This document shows, piece by piece, positions 47,740 to 56,720 of a stretch of 64,000 bases of DNA. Position numbers and translations under genes: made by a program. Source of the DNA: JAHDFB01 sp965658745 (GTDB taxonomy: Bacteria; Bacteroidota; Bacteroidia; Chitinophagales; Saprospiraceae). The stretch lies in NCBI GenBank assembly GCA_965658745.1, contig CBFHTK010000001.1, forward strand, positions 434,001-498,000, read 5' to 3'. Numbering within the stretch: the stretch's first letter is position 1; every line of letters begins with the position of its first letter. The notes below the pieces were generated by a model, which saw only the letters and a program-made list of their open reading frames with translations, made no database searches and was not told the DNA's origin.

Positions 47740-47980
47740 TTATCTGATTTGTTTTGCTTTTGTATTGCTTGTTCAATCTAAAAATCACTTAACACTGAGA
47801 TATTGCTTCTATGGCCAAAATCTCTCGTTCACATATTTACAAATTTAAATGTGAATAGACACTAAATCTGTATTGATTAATGATTTTTGCTAGTGTAAGT
47901 CAGTAAATGTAGCATTAGGTTAATAAAAAAGAGCGGACTATCACAAAATGATAATAATCGACTCTCATTATTTAACTAAA

Positions 47981-48013
47981 ACAAAAAAGCTAAAGATGTT
48001 CTTCTAGACATCT
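47981..48013 (-). terminator. Intrinsic terminator of hpd
   Basis: On the minus strand AGATGT-8-base loop-ACATCT (48008-48013 and 47994-47999) is followed by TTAGC and a run of six T. A second imperfect hairpin ending in six T lies further downstream (~47928-47965). Together with the rest of 47740-48040 this explains a 301-base gap that has no gene. Confidence 0.5.
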
Positions 48014-48040
48014 CAAACTTTTATCTTGAAAGAACTGAGC

Positions 48041-49168
48041 TTATAATGTTCCTCTCAATTCTTGTTCTCTTTCTATCGCTTCGAATAAGGCCTTAAAGTT
48101 CCCTTTCCCAAATGACTTGGCTCCTTTTCGTTGAATAATTTCGAAAAACATTGTTGGCCTTGCTTGAACTGGCTTCGTAAAAATCTGAAGTAAATAACCT
48201 TCATCATCACGATCAACCAAAATTCCTAATTCCTTTAATGGAGCAATATCTTCGTCGATATGACCTACTCTATCTAGAACGGTATCATAATAAGTTCCGG
48301 GAACACGCAAAAACTCAACTCCTCGATCTCTCAAGGCTGTTACAGTTTCTATTATATTATCAGTAGCAACTGCAATGTGTTGGACTCCTGGACCTTCATA
48401 AAAATCAAGGTATTCTTCAATCTGAGATTTCTTCTTTCCGTCTGCTGGCTCATTAATTGGAAATTTGATTCTTCCATTCCCATTACTCATCACCTTACTC
48501 ATAAGGGCAGTATACTCAGTTGAGATATCGTTGTCGTCAAAAGAAACGATCTGAGCAAAACCCATCACATCTTCGTAGAACTTAACCCAAGTGTTCATTT
48601 CTCCTAACTCAACATTTCCTACCATGTGATCTACATACTTGAGTCCAATTGACGCAGGAGCGTACTCGGGATTCCATTCCTTAAAACCTGGTAAAAATAT
48701 ACCCTTGTAATCTTTTCTTTCAACGAAAACATGGACTGTCTCTCCATATGTGTAGATTCCAGAGCGAACTACACTTCCTTGATCATCAGACTCTGTTTTC
48801 GGTTCCATGAATGACTTGGCACCTCTTTTCATTGCTTCGTTATATGCATAAGTTGCATCTTCAACCCATAGAGCTGTGACTTTGACTCCATCTCCGTGTT
48901 TATCAATATGCTCGCCGATGGATGTTCCACTTTTTAAAGGAGAAGTTAGCACTAGTCGAATTTTATCCTGCTCAACCACATAAGATTCAAAATCTCTATT
49001 TCCTGTTTCTAAACCCGCACAAGCTAAAGATTGAAATCCAAATGCAGATTTATAATAATGAGCAGCTTGCTTTGCATTACTCACGTACAATTCCAAGTAA
49101 TCCGTGCCAAGTAAAGGCATGAAATCTTGTGCTGCTTCGAACTCTTTCGGTAGATGATCTGTTATCAT
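48041..49168 (-). CDS. hpd: 4-hydroxyphenylpyruvate dioxygenase
   Basis: 375 residues, typical length. Converts 4-hydroxyphenylpyruvate to homogentisate in tyrosine degradation. Fe(II) ligands are H181 (YVDHMVGNV), H264 (GVQHIA) and E343 (FFEIIQRKG), the canonical 2-His-1-carboxylate set. Two VOC domains: the regulatory N-terminal one with YLELYVSNAKQAAHYY, and the catalytic C-terminal one. The FGKGNFKALFEAIEREQ tail is present. The marR-type gene is 68 bases upstream on the same strand. A palindrome and a perfect TAnnTTTG element lie in the gap, suggesting hpd has its own regulated promoter. No other homogentisate pathway genes are visible. Confidence 0.96.
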   Translation of the reverse strand: MITDHLPKEFEAAQDFMPLLGTDYLELYVSNAKQAAHYYKSAFGFQSLACAGLETGNRDFESYVVEQDKIRLVLTSPLKSGTSIGEHIDKHGDGVKVTALWVEDATYAYNEAMKRGAKSFMEPKTESDDQGSVVRSGIYTYGETVHVFVERKDYKGIFLPGFKEWNPEYAPASIGLKYVDHMVGNVELGEMNTWVKFYEDVMGFAQIVSFDDNDISTEYTALMSKVMSNGNGRIKFPINEPADGKKKSQIEEYLDFYEGPGVQHIAVATDNIIETVTALRDRGVEFLRVPGTYYDTVLDRVGHIDEDIAPLKELGILVDRDDEGYLLQIFTKPVQARPTMFFEIIQRKGAKSFGKGNFKALFEAIEREQELRGTL

Positions 49169-49196
49169 AGTCTTTTCTCAATATTTGAAATGTACT

Positions 49197-49204
49197 CAAA
49201 AGTA
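49197..49204 (-). promoter_or_regulatory. Candidate -7 promoter element of hpd
   Basis: Minus strand TACTTTTG is a perfect match to TAnnTTTG. Transcription would start near 49190, giving a leader of about 22 bases before the hpd ATG. The -33 position falls next to the palindrome at 49225-49236. Confidence 0.45.
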
Positions 49205-49224
49205 AAAAATAATATTATATTTAG

Positions 49225-49236
49225 TTGCATGTGCAA
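49225..49236. promoter_or_regulatory. MarR-type palindromic operator candidate upstream of hpd
   Basis: TTGCATGTGCAA, arms TTGCA/TGCAA around a TG spacer, abuts the marR stop codon. It overlaps the expected -33 region of the hpd promoter. A MarR protein bound here would block hpd, and a ligand such as a phenylpyruvate could relieve it. Inferred from position and symmetry only. Confidence 0.45.
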
Positions 49237-49674
49237 TCAATTGTCGGGCGACATATAATTCTGAAAGATATGTTCAAGCGTTTCAGAGAAGCGTCTGGTC
49301 TGATCTGCATCCAAACCGACTAGCCCTAGACGTCTAAGTTCGATGACAAGAGGTCTTACCTTGTCCACTAAGGCATCACCTTTTCGTGTGAGACAAATGT
49401 TTGTTGCTCGTTTATCTATCTTATCTGAAGTTTTATCGATCAAGCCTTTTTGGATCAGTCCGTCAAGTAATCTAGATATAGAAGGTGCATCTTTAAAGCT
49501 GAGTTCAGCCAGTTGTTTTTGACTTAGCACACCTTCTCTTTTCAAAATATCAATGATTACCCATTGTTCAGGTGTCAGGTCCACTCCATGCTCCTTGAAA
49601 AGCTGATGAAATCTTAATTTGATCATACGCGTTGCACGTTCCATCATAAAACCTAAAGGAAGGCTTTCGCTCAT
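49237..49674 (-). CDS. MarR-family transcriptional regulator
   Basis: 145 residues, standard MarR size. The winged helix-turn-helix lies in the middle (LTPEQWVIIDILKREGVLSQKQLAELSFKDAPSISRLLDGLIQKGLIDK read in parts), flanked by helical dimerization parts. The wing contains RATNICLTRKGDALVDKV. It lies just upstream of hpd on the same strand, and a symmetric TTGCA/TGCAA site lies between them. The context indicates a local regulator of tyrosine catabolism. The ligand is unknown. Confidence 0.88.
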   Translation of the reverse strand: MSESLPLGFMMERATRMIKLRFHQLFKEHGVDLTPEQWVIIDILKREGVLSQKQLAELSFKDAPSISRLLDGLIQKGLIDKTSDKIDKRATNICLTRKGDALVDKVRPLVIELRRLGLVGLDADQTRRFSETLEHIFQNYMSPDN

Positions 49675-49906
49675 AGTTCACATATTTTTCGTAAAATACT
49701 AAAAGAATAAAAATACAGAAAGCTGAGGTGCATATAATAACTTCTCGGATCAAGTAATTGTAAAAATTGAAATCAGCTTGCAGTCCACAAGCATGCCAAA
49801 GTGTTACATTCAGCGAGTTATAGTCCTTAAGAAATCAATTTTACAAATCACTTTCAATTGATTTTCATAATTTGGAGTTTCACATAGGTCGCAAGAATTG
49901 ACTAGC

Positions 49907-51400
49907 ATGAATTTTTGGAAAAATCCCGACGAAGAACTGACAAAGAAACAAATAGTTTACGGCTTTCTAATCATAATCTTAATTTCACTACTTTGCCACT
50001 TGCCCTATTTCAGCATTGACCTTCAAGGCCATCATGCATGGAGAATAACGCAGACAGGATGGAACATTAGAAATTTTGTCCGTCATGACTTTAATATTTT
50101 TCATCCTCGAGTAAGTCATTTCAATAGTCAGTTTGAGGAGAATCTTTATCTTTTTGAATTTCCTTTAATGCAATGGCTGATTGCTAGTGTACAGCGGATC
50201 ACGGGGGAGTCCATATGGATCTTACGAGGATGCATGTTTATTATCGGCACATGGGGAATTATGGGGATGCTTCGTTTGGCAACCTTCACTTTTGGAAGAA
50301 CCATCTGGTCATTGCTAACAACTTTCGCTTTTGCTTTTGGTCCTGTTTACTACTATTACATGATCAATCCTTTACCTGATGTTTTTGCATTGGCAAGTGG
50401 AATTTGGTTTATATACTTTGCGTTAGAATACAATGTAAACAACAAAAGACTTTCAATTTTTACTGCTGCTATCTGTTTGGCTATCAGCGTTCTAAGCAAG
50501 TTACCTTACATAATATTTACGATTATCCCGATCTACTACTTCTTTAAAGAGCAATTACAAGCTAAGAAGGTCTTGACAAAGCAGATTTTGGCTGCAGCTA
50601 TCCTGTTGGCATCAATTATACCTGCTTTTTTCTGGTACAAGTATACACTCCCTTTCTGGTCAGACATGCAGATTGTAACCGGATTGTTTGAGTCTAGCAT
50701 GTCATTTGGTGAATTTTGGAAAATTTTCAGCTGGTATCTAAAAGAATACTTTCCTCGCGATTTACTCTCACCCATCTTGATGATTATGTTTTTAGCTGGT
50801 ATTCATTACCTCAAAAAGTCAACTTACAAAAAGGGATGGATTCATACATTGATTGGTATCACGCTTTTCTATGTCATTTTTGAGTTCAAAGCGATCAAAA
50901 CTGCTCACGATTACTACCTGATGCCGCTTCTCCCATGGATTTACATAACACTTGGGTTTGGGATTCGAGGAATTTGGAAAAACTGGAATCACGGGAGAAC
51001 CATCGTCATTGTTCTCCTTGGACTTTCTCCGATATACAATCTTGTCGCTCTCAATAAATACTGGAGCGCTGCAAAAACACCATTAGGTAAAGATGCAGAA
51101 CAACATCGCGTAGTGCTCAAAAATGCGGTCCCTGATGACGCTCTGTGCATCATTCTAAACGACAGATCACATTTTATTTTCAGTTACCAAATTGACAAAA
51201 TGGGATTTGTGTTTAAAGATGATGATTTACCTGCCGCATTTGTCAAGGATATGATTATCCGACAAGGTGCAGAGTACATGTATTCGGATTCGCGGATTGT
51301 AGACGAACGAAAAGACATAAAGGTCTTTTTAGACTCTATGATTGTTGAAGCTGGTAATATTAAGGTTTGGAAATTAGTAGATAAGGAAGACTTGAAATAA
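49907..51400 (+). CDS. Multi-spanning membrane glycosyltransferase-like protein (GT39/PMT-like)
   Basis: 497 residues from the ATG at 49907, rather than the TTG three codons upstream. About 10-11 hydrophobic helices and a loop after the first one with the D-x-x-G-H-x-x-W pattern (SIDLQGHHAWRITQTG), as in the lipid-linked sugar transferases of the PMT/ArnT type. A short C-terminal soluble domain (~405-497) follows the membrane part, as in some members. It should transfer a sugar from a polyprenyl-phosphate donor to a lipid or protein outside the membrane. No clear neighbours of a glycan gene cluster. Divergent from the marR gene. Assignment rests on topology and the motif. Confidence 0.6.
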   Translation: MNFWKNPDEELTKKQIVYGFLIIILISLLCHLPYFSIDLQGHHAWRITQTGWNIRNFVRHDFNIFHPRVSHFNSQFEENLYLFEFPLMQWLIASVQRITGESIWILRGCMFIIGTWGIMGMLRLATFTFGRTIWSLLTTFAFAFGPVYYYYMINPLPDVFALASGIWFIYFALEYNVNNKRLSIFTAAICLAISVLSKLPYIIFTIIPIYYFFKEQLQAKKVLTKQILAAAILLASIIPAFFWYKYTLPFWSDMQIVTGLFESSMSFGEFWKIFSWYLKEYFPRDLLSPILMIMFLAGIHYLKKSTYKKGWIHTLIGITLFYVIFEFKAIKTAHDYYLMPLLPWIYITLGFGIRGIWKNWNHGRTIVIVLLGLSPIYNLVALNKYWSAAKTPLGKDAEQHRVVLKNAVPDDALCIILNDRSHFIFSYQIDKMGFVFKDDDLPAAFVKDMIIRQGAEYMYSDSRIVDERKDIKVFLDSMIVEAGNIKVWKLVDKEDLK

Positions 51401-51484
51401 AAATTCTTGGGCGATGCGACTGCTTGAAGATAAACTCAAAAAGTGATCAAAAATGCAATACTCAAAATTTAGATAGTACTGATT

Positions 51485-51590
51485 AATAAGGGCAGTCGCC
51501 GGCGACTTTCGGAGTTCGCTAAAGCTCCGTACTACTTCGCCCAGCTCGTCGTACCAAGTCCTACAGATGCCTATCGCGGGAATACTAGAT
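51485..51590. repeat. GC-rich structured intergenic element between the GT and subtilase genes
   Basis: GC-rich patch with GTCGCCGGCGAC, a perfect 12-bp palindrome, followed by a CGGAG/CTCCG stem and GGGC/GCCC flanks. It lies between the convergent 3' ends of the membrane glycosyltransferase (+) and the subtilase (-), so it may help termination on both sides. No coding sense. Base composition is unlike its neighbours. Confidence 0.45.
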
Positions 51591-51595
51591 TTCAG

Positions 51596-53359
51596 CTACA
51601 GCTTCACAAACTTACCTACTTGTACAATATCATCGGTTGAGCGATGTACAAGAACATAACTACCAGGTTGCCATGATCTTAAGTCCACTCTTAAATGGCC
51701 AGACTGATAATCCTCTTCCCAGATTAATTGTCCTAGCATATTGTAAGCTTGCATAGTTCCAATTGAATCAAAACGATTGCTATATGTAATATACAGATAA
51801 TTATCTGCAGGATTTGGATAGATAGCAAAAGAATAGTCATTTTGCTCGACAGTAGATGTCCAAGTAGTCGCTGCCTGCACAGCCGCTAGAGCATCAATAC
51901 GTCCGTGCCCAGCAATAAAGTTCGGGACTTGATCAGCAACAATTCCATCACATGCTCGTGGATCTTTTACAGGAACAGCTGTCTCTTTTAAGATTTTCTG
52001 AATTTCTTCTACTCTCCCCTTCAATGCTGGATTTGCGTCAAGCATGAGAGCAACAGCACCTGCTACATGAGGTCCTGCCATACTTGTACCTGACCATGTG
52101 CCAAAACCATCCAAAATGATGCTCTTAACATCCACTCCCGGAGCTACAACATCAGGTTTCCATCTGCCACTGCCATCGATAGTGATAGGACCATAGCTAC
52201 TGAAATGAGCTACAGAATCTACTTGATTACTCGCACCTACTACAAAAGACGATTCAAACATTGAAGCAGGTCTATCAATACTAGAACACCCTTGCGAACC
52301 GTCATTTCCAGCTGAAACTACGACCACTATTCCGGCAGCTACTAAATTGTCTATAACCGTTTCCATAAACATCCAATTATCTGGATTGCAACCTTCAATC
52401 TCTGGACAACCCCATGAATTGGCAATCACATGTGGGGACTTTGAAGGATCGGGTAGATCATCATCTAGATCTGTTGGTGCCAAAAACCATTCGAAGCATT
52501 CTGTGTATGTCGAAGGACTCCCCCAACCTCTATCCATATTTCTACAACCGATCCATTGTGCTTTTGGAGCTACTCCTATCTTTATTTCCGGATCATTCCC
52601 AACCATCGTTCCCATAGTATGAGTTCCGTGATTATGATCATCACAAGGTATATCGCTGTCTAGCCCACAAGGATTATTGGCAGGATCATCATCTGGATCA
52701 TTATGAAGTGGATTTAAAGAATGGATGGCATCGTGCCAATTATAACTATGTTCGTAATTGGCTCCGTCAAAACCTCTGTAATTTCCATTGATAAAGGGAT
52801 TATCAAAATCGTAACCTGTATCTTGTCCAGCGACTACAACACCTTCTCCTTCAGTACCTAGTTCCCAGACTTTATCAGCCTGAATTTGACTTACTCCCCA
52901 CTCTATCTCTTCACGATCGATCGACTGTCCACGATCATAGACTTGAAGTTGACTCGACTGGTCAAGAAGAATTGATTTTATTCCTTTGATTTCCTTAATC
53001 TCGTGTAACTGCTTTTCAGTCAAAATTGCTTTCACTCCATTAAAAACGAAGTAGGGCTGATATTGAATCGATTCCTTTTTTAAATATGCTGTAAGACTTT
53101 TCTGATCTTTTTTAGCAACTGCTTGCAAATTCTCAAATACAAACTTCCCTTTGGATTCTTTGTCCCAACTCTTAATAAACTCAGGAGCTTTCCACTGGTT
53201 CTTCATCACAACAATACACGACTGCTCTTCTTGCACTTCAAAACCTTTGGATACATCCGAAGATATGAATGTGCCTTGCCCAAACGAGTTTTGTGTGAAG
53301 AATAGTATGCACAAAAGTGCTAAGCTACAAACCCTAAATAAATCCTTGCTCTTACTCAT
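51596..53359 (-). CDS. Secreted subtilisin-like serine protease (S8) with T9SS tail
   Basis: 587 residues. Signal peptide ~1-28 (ends SFGQG). A propeptide-like inhibitor domain ~45-135 is followed by the S8 catalytic domain, with D180 in VVAGQDTGYD, H244 in NHGTHTMG, the oxyanion N in VVVVSAGNDG and S426 in SGTSMAGPH. The final ~75 residues are a T9SS type A sorting domain (FAIYPNPADNYLYI, ending VQVGKFVKL). It should be exported via T9SS as a cell-surface or extracellular protease. Monocistronic, located between the GC-rich patch and dnaK. A possible disulfide-rich insert (~225-245) contains two Cys. Confidence 0.92.
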   Translation of the reverse strand: MSKSKDLFRVCSLALLCILFFTQNSFGQGTFISSDVSKGFEVQEEQSCIVVMKNQWKAPEFIKSWDKESKGKFVFENLQAVAKKDQKSLTAYLKKESIQYQPYFVFNGVKAILTEKQLHEIKEIKGIKSILLDQSSQLQVYDRGQSIDREEIEWGVSQIQADKVWELGTEGEGVVVAGQDTGYDFDNPFINGNYRGFDGANYEHSYNWHDAIHSLNPLHNDPDDDPANNPCGLDSDIPCDDHNHGTHTMGTMVGNDPEIKIGVAPKAQWIGCRNMDRGWGSPSTYTECFEWFLAPTDLDDDLPDPSKSPHVIANSWGCPEIEGCNPDNWMFMETVIDNLVAAGIVVVVSAGNDGSQGCSSIDRPASMFESSFVVGASNQVDSVAHFSSYGPITIDGSGRWKPDVVAPGVDVKSIILDGFGTWSGTSMAGPHVAGAVALMLDANPALKGRVEEIQKILKETAVPVKDPRACDGIVADQVPNFIAGHGRIDALAAVQAATTWTSTVEQNDYSFAIYPNPADNYLYITYSNRFDSIGTMQAYNMLGQLIWEEDYQSGHLRVDLRSWQPGSYVLVHRSTDDIVQVGKFVKL

Positions 53360-53443
53360 ACCTATGCTGATAAATATTTATCTCTAAATGTAGCTTTTTC
53401 AACGTTTATAAACAAATACAATTACATCAATTGTTCGCAAATC

Positions 53444-53477
53444 AAAAATGGCCTGATAGCGAACTACCAGACCATTT
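53444..53477 (-). terminator. Strong intrinsic terminator of dnaK with UUCG tetraloop
   Basis: A 14-bp stem (53446-53459 with 53464-53477, two wobble pairs) closes a UUCG tetraloop on the minus strand. The last arm runs into five T. It starts 36 bases past the dnaK stop. Confidence 0.75.
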
Positions 53478-53512
53478 ATCTACTCTTAATGAAATTGAAT
53501 ACTAGAGACTTC

Positions 53513-55423
53513 TTAATTATCTTCTACCTCTTCAAATTCTACATCTGTGACATCTTCTGTATCAGATCCACCATCAGCGTTTCCGCCATCAGCACCTGGA
53601 GTAGCTCCAGCGCCTGCATCTTGTCCTTCTTGATACATTTCTTGACTTGCATCTTGCCAAGCCGCATTAAGCTCTGCCATCGAAGAATCAATCTTATCCA
53701 TGTCTTGAAGCTTATGAGCTTCTTTCAATTCGTCAGCCGCTTTTTGGATTCTTGCTTTCTTCTCTTCAGGAAGCTTTTCACCATACTCCGTCAACTGCTT
53801 TTCAGTTTGGAATACTAAAGCATCAGCCTCATTCAACTTGGAAGCTTTCTCTTTTGCTGCTTTGTCAGCTTCTGAGTTAGCTTCTGCTTCTGCTTTCATT
53901 CTTGCTATCTCTTCGTCGGACAAGCCTGTTGACGCCTCAATTCTGATATTTTGTTCCTTACCTGTACCTTTATCCTTTGCATGTACACTCAAGATACCAT
54001 TTGCATCGATATCGAAAGTAACTTCAATCTGAGGTACACCTCGTGGTGCTGGTGGAATTCCATCTAGGATAAATCGACCAATTGATCTATTATCTCTAGC
54101 CATGGTTCTTTCTCCTTGAAGAATATGGATCTCAACAGATGGCTGATTATCAGCTGCTGTGGAGTACACTTTTGATTTCTTCATTGGAATCGTTGAGTTT
54201 GCTTCGATTACAACATCGTAAATATTGTTCATCGTTTCAATACCCAAAGACAAAGGAATAACATCTAGTAGAAGTACATCTTGTACATCTCCACTTAGCA
54301 CACCACCTTGGATAGCTGCACCTACAGCAACAACTTCATCTGGATTTACTGAACGGTTTGGAGCTTTTCCAAAGAAAGACTCTACTGCAGCTTGAATTGC
54401 AGGAATTCGTGTTGAACCACCAACCAAAATAATTTCATCAATATCAGACTTTGAAAGTCCAGCATCTTTTAGAGCATCCTGACAAGGCTTCAATGTTCTC
54501 TTTATCAAAGAATCTGCTAATTGTTCAAACTTAGCACGTGACAACTTAATTACTAAGTGCTTTGGCACACCATCTACAGCGGTAACATATGGTAGATTAA
54601 TTTCAGTCTCTCCTGCACTTGAAAGCTCAATTTTAGCTTTTTCAGCAGCTTCCTTCAATCTTTGAAGCGCCATTGGATCTTTTCTAAGATCAATATTCTC
54701 TTGCTCTTTGAATGAATCAGCTAACCAATCAATAATTACTTGGTCAAAGTCATCACCTCCTAAGTGTGTATCTCCATTTGTAGATTTAACTTCAAATACT
54801 CCATCTCCTAATTCAAGGATCGAAATATCAAAAGTACCACCACCAAGGTCAAAAACAGCAATTGTTGAATCTTCTTGCTTTTTATCAAGTCCGTAAGCCA
54901 AAGCTGCTGCAGTCGGCTCATTGATTATTCTTGAAATCTTAAGACCTGCAATCTCACCTGCTTCCTTTGTTGCTTGACGCTGAGCATCATTAAAATATGC
55001 AGGAACGGTTACTACCGCTTCTGTCACTTCGCTTCCCAAAAAGTCTTCTGCAGTTTTCTTCATTTTTTGAAGAACCATTGCTGAGATTTCTTGAGGTGTA
55101 TATTTACGATCATCAATTGCTACACGTACTGTGTCATTATCTCCTTTTACTACTTTGTAAGCAGTTCTTCCTGCTTCTGCAGTAACTTCACCATAACGAT
55201 TACCCATGAATCGCTTAATAGAAGAAACTGTTCTAGTAGGATTTGTAATAGCCTGTCTTTTTGCAGGATCACCAATTTTTCTTTCTCCATTATCTAGAAA
55301 AGCCACAACAGATGGTGTCGTTCTCTTTCCTTCTTGATTGGGGATGACAACTGGCTCGTTACCTTCCATTACGGCAACGCAGGAATTTGTTGTTCCTAAG
55401 TCAATACCTATAATTTTACCCAT
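53513..55423 (-). CDS. dnaK: Hsp70 chaperone DnaK
   Basis: 636 residues, typical. The ATPase domain opens with GKIIGIDLGTTNSCVAVMEG and has the phosphate loops IINEPTAAALAYGLD and DLGGGTFD and the adenosine motif VGGSTRIPAIQ. The substrate-binding domain follows with VLLLDVIPLSLGIET, the linker to the beta sandwich, and a helical lid. The end has a short acidic DVEFEEVEDN tail that matches the family's C-terminal tail. Folds nascent and stress-denatured proteins in the cytoplasm with DnaJ and GrpE, neither of which is adjacent. It has its own terminator downstream, and a terminator of the previous gene lies upstream. The promoter is not obvious. Confidence 0.98.
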   Translation of the reverse strand: MGKIIGIDLGTTNSCVAVMEGNEPVVIPNQEGKRTTPSVVAFLDNGERKIGDPAKRQAITNPTRTVSSIKRFMGNRYGEVTAEAGRTAYKVVKGDNDTVRVAIDDRKYTPQEISAMVLQKMKKTAEDFLGSEVTEAVVTVPAYFNDAQRQATKEAGEIAGLKISRIINEPTAAALAYGLDKKQEDSTIAVFDLGGGTFDISILELGDGVFEVKSTNGDTHLGGDDFDQVIIDWLADSFKEQENIDLRKDPMALQRLKEAAEKAKIELSSAGETEINLPYVTAVDGVPKHLVIKLSRAKFEQLADSLIKRTLKPCQDALKDAGLSKSDIDEIILVGGSTRIPAIQAAVESFFGKAPNRSVNPDEVVAVGAAIQGGVLSGDVQDVLLLDVIPLSLGIETMNNIYDVVIEANSTIPMKKSKVYSTAADNQPSVEIHILQGERTMARDNRSIGRFILDGIPPAPRGVPQIEVTFDIDANGILSVHAKDKGTGKEQNIRIEASTGLSDEEIARMKAEAEANSEADKAAKEKASKLNEADALVFQTEKQLTEYGEKLPEEKKARIQKAADELKEAHKLQDMDKIDSSMAELNAAWQDASQEMYQEGQDAGAGATPGADGGNADGGSDTEDVTDVEFEEVEDN

Positions 55424-55541
55424 TTTTATTTAGATTTTTTGTGTTTCTGAATGAATTACACAAATACTATGTCAATATATGTGCCAATAGGCCATAGAGT
55501 GACATTTTATCAAGATGCTTGAAATAATGTCTTTATTCCAT

Positions 55542-55578
55542 AAAAAAATGCTGACATTTCGTCAGAATGTCAGCATTT
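55542..55578 (-). terminator. Perfect intrinsic terminator after the 338-residue lipoprotein gene
   Basis: AAATGCTGACATT (55546-55558) pairs perfectly with AATGTCAGCATTT (55566-55578), 13 bp with a 7-base loop. On the minus strand it runs into seven T. It lies 30 bases beyond the stop at 55608 and insulates dnaK. Confidence 0.85.
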
Positions 55579-55607
55579 GTTATGTCTTAGTAAACAGAAT
55601 TGTCAGC

Positions 55608-56624
55608 TTATTGGAATCCCAAGTCTTTAGTAAATTGGCCAAACCTCAAACTATCTTGAGTTGAATTAGAAAGAAAGACGTTTCTAACATACTGCACATT
55701 TCGCTCAGCAATCAATCCTAAACCTTCCGAAAGGTTTGTGTAAGGCGGAATTGGCTGAGAAGATGTAATACCTGTATTTGCATTTATAAAATCTAAGTAC
55801 TTGACAAGCTCCTCGCCGCTGTAAACAAACTCTGCATCCATAAACTCAAAAGTCCTTACGTACTTCTCGTCTTTTTCAAGATTTGACCCCATAAACTTAT
55901 AGAACTCAATTCCAGGAATTGAAAGAATACTCTCATCCCTTACCTCTCCTAATCTCCAACGAATAACTTTAGGTTCAAATTCTGGCTCCTCATCAAGTAA
56001 ATTTGCTTCTTCATAATGTATAATATAATTCACAGAATAAAGAACTGCAGGATTACTCCCAAAGTTAGCCCACTGGATTCTATAATCAGCTTGTGTCGGT
56101 ATATTAATATTTGCACTAGGTTTTGGCGTTGAAATCAAAAGTGTATCTAACAAATTAATTGATGCAGTAACTGGCTCATCTCCTTCCTCACGCTGCAATT
56201 CGAAAGTTACGCGGTCACCTGGTCTAAAATCTGTTTCTGAACCGATGTGGTAGTATATAAAATTGGGATCGGTTAAGAAAAAACCTTCAGCACGGTTAAA
56301 ACCTAGCGTTTTTGCATCTACTTGATCCAAAACGAAACTAGTGTTCTGAGTTTCGTTTACAAGTCTGACGACTGCATTTGGATAATAAAGTGAATCTGCA
56401 ATCTGCGCAATCTCAGAAGCAGGCCTTAGTGGATCAATAAAGCCTCTTTCAACTCTGATAAACTGTTCATTAGTTGTTGAAGACAACAAGGCATAGGCCA
56501 CTGGAACATCTGCACCTGGTTCAACCAAATTCAATGTATTGTCACATGAACTTAGAAAATACATACATCCCAACAGCAAAAATGATGCTTTTAGGTATGA
56601 ACTTATATTTTGTAATTTTTTCAT
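55608..56624 (-). CDS. Hypothetical lipoprotein (possibly DUF4249-like)
   Basis: 338 residues. A lipoprotein signal ends at Cys in LSSCDNT (~C27). The N-terminal ~100 residues are a beta-rich region starting LVEPGADVPVAYALLSS, followed by a second beta-rich region (~110-250) with RPGDRVTFELQ and EEPEFEPKVIRW. The overall pattern recalls DUF4249 lipoproteins of Bacteroidota, which often lie next to TonB-dependent receptors, but no receptor gene is next to this one. Function unknown. The terminator downstream shows that it ends its own transcript. The only link to prfB is a short 96-base gap upstream. Confidence 0.5.
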   Translation of the reverse strand: MKKLQNISSYLKASFLLLGCMYFLSSCDNTLNLVEPGADVPVAYALLSSTTNEQFIRVERGFIDPLRPASEIAQIADSLYYPNAVVRLVNETQNTSFVLDQVDAKTLGFNRAEGFFLTDPNFIYYHIGSETDFRPGDRVTFELQREEGDEPVTASINLLDTLLISTPKPSANINIPTQADYRIQWANFGSNPAVLYSVNYIIHYEEANLLDEEPEFEPKVIRWRLGEVRDESILSIPGIEFYKFMGSNLEKDEKYVRTFEFMDAEFVYSGEELVKYLDFINANTGITSSQPIPPYTNLSEGLGLIAERNVQYVRNVFLSNSTQDSLRFGQFTKDLGFQ

Positions 56625-56720
56625 CTTGCAAATGTAAAGTTATTAAGTAATAACTGCGTCTATCAACCAAATATTATATAGATCAATTCGTGATAAAAGT
56701 CACATTGACTACATGCGTTT

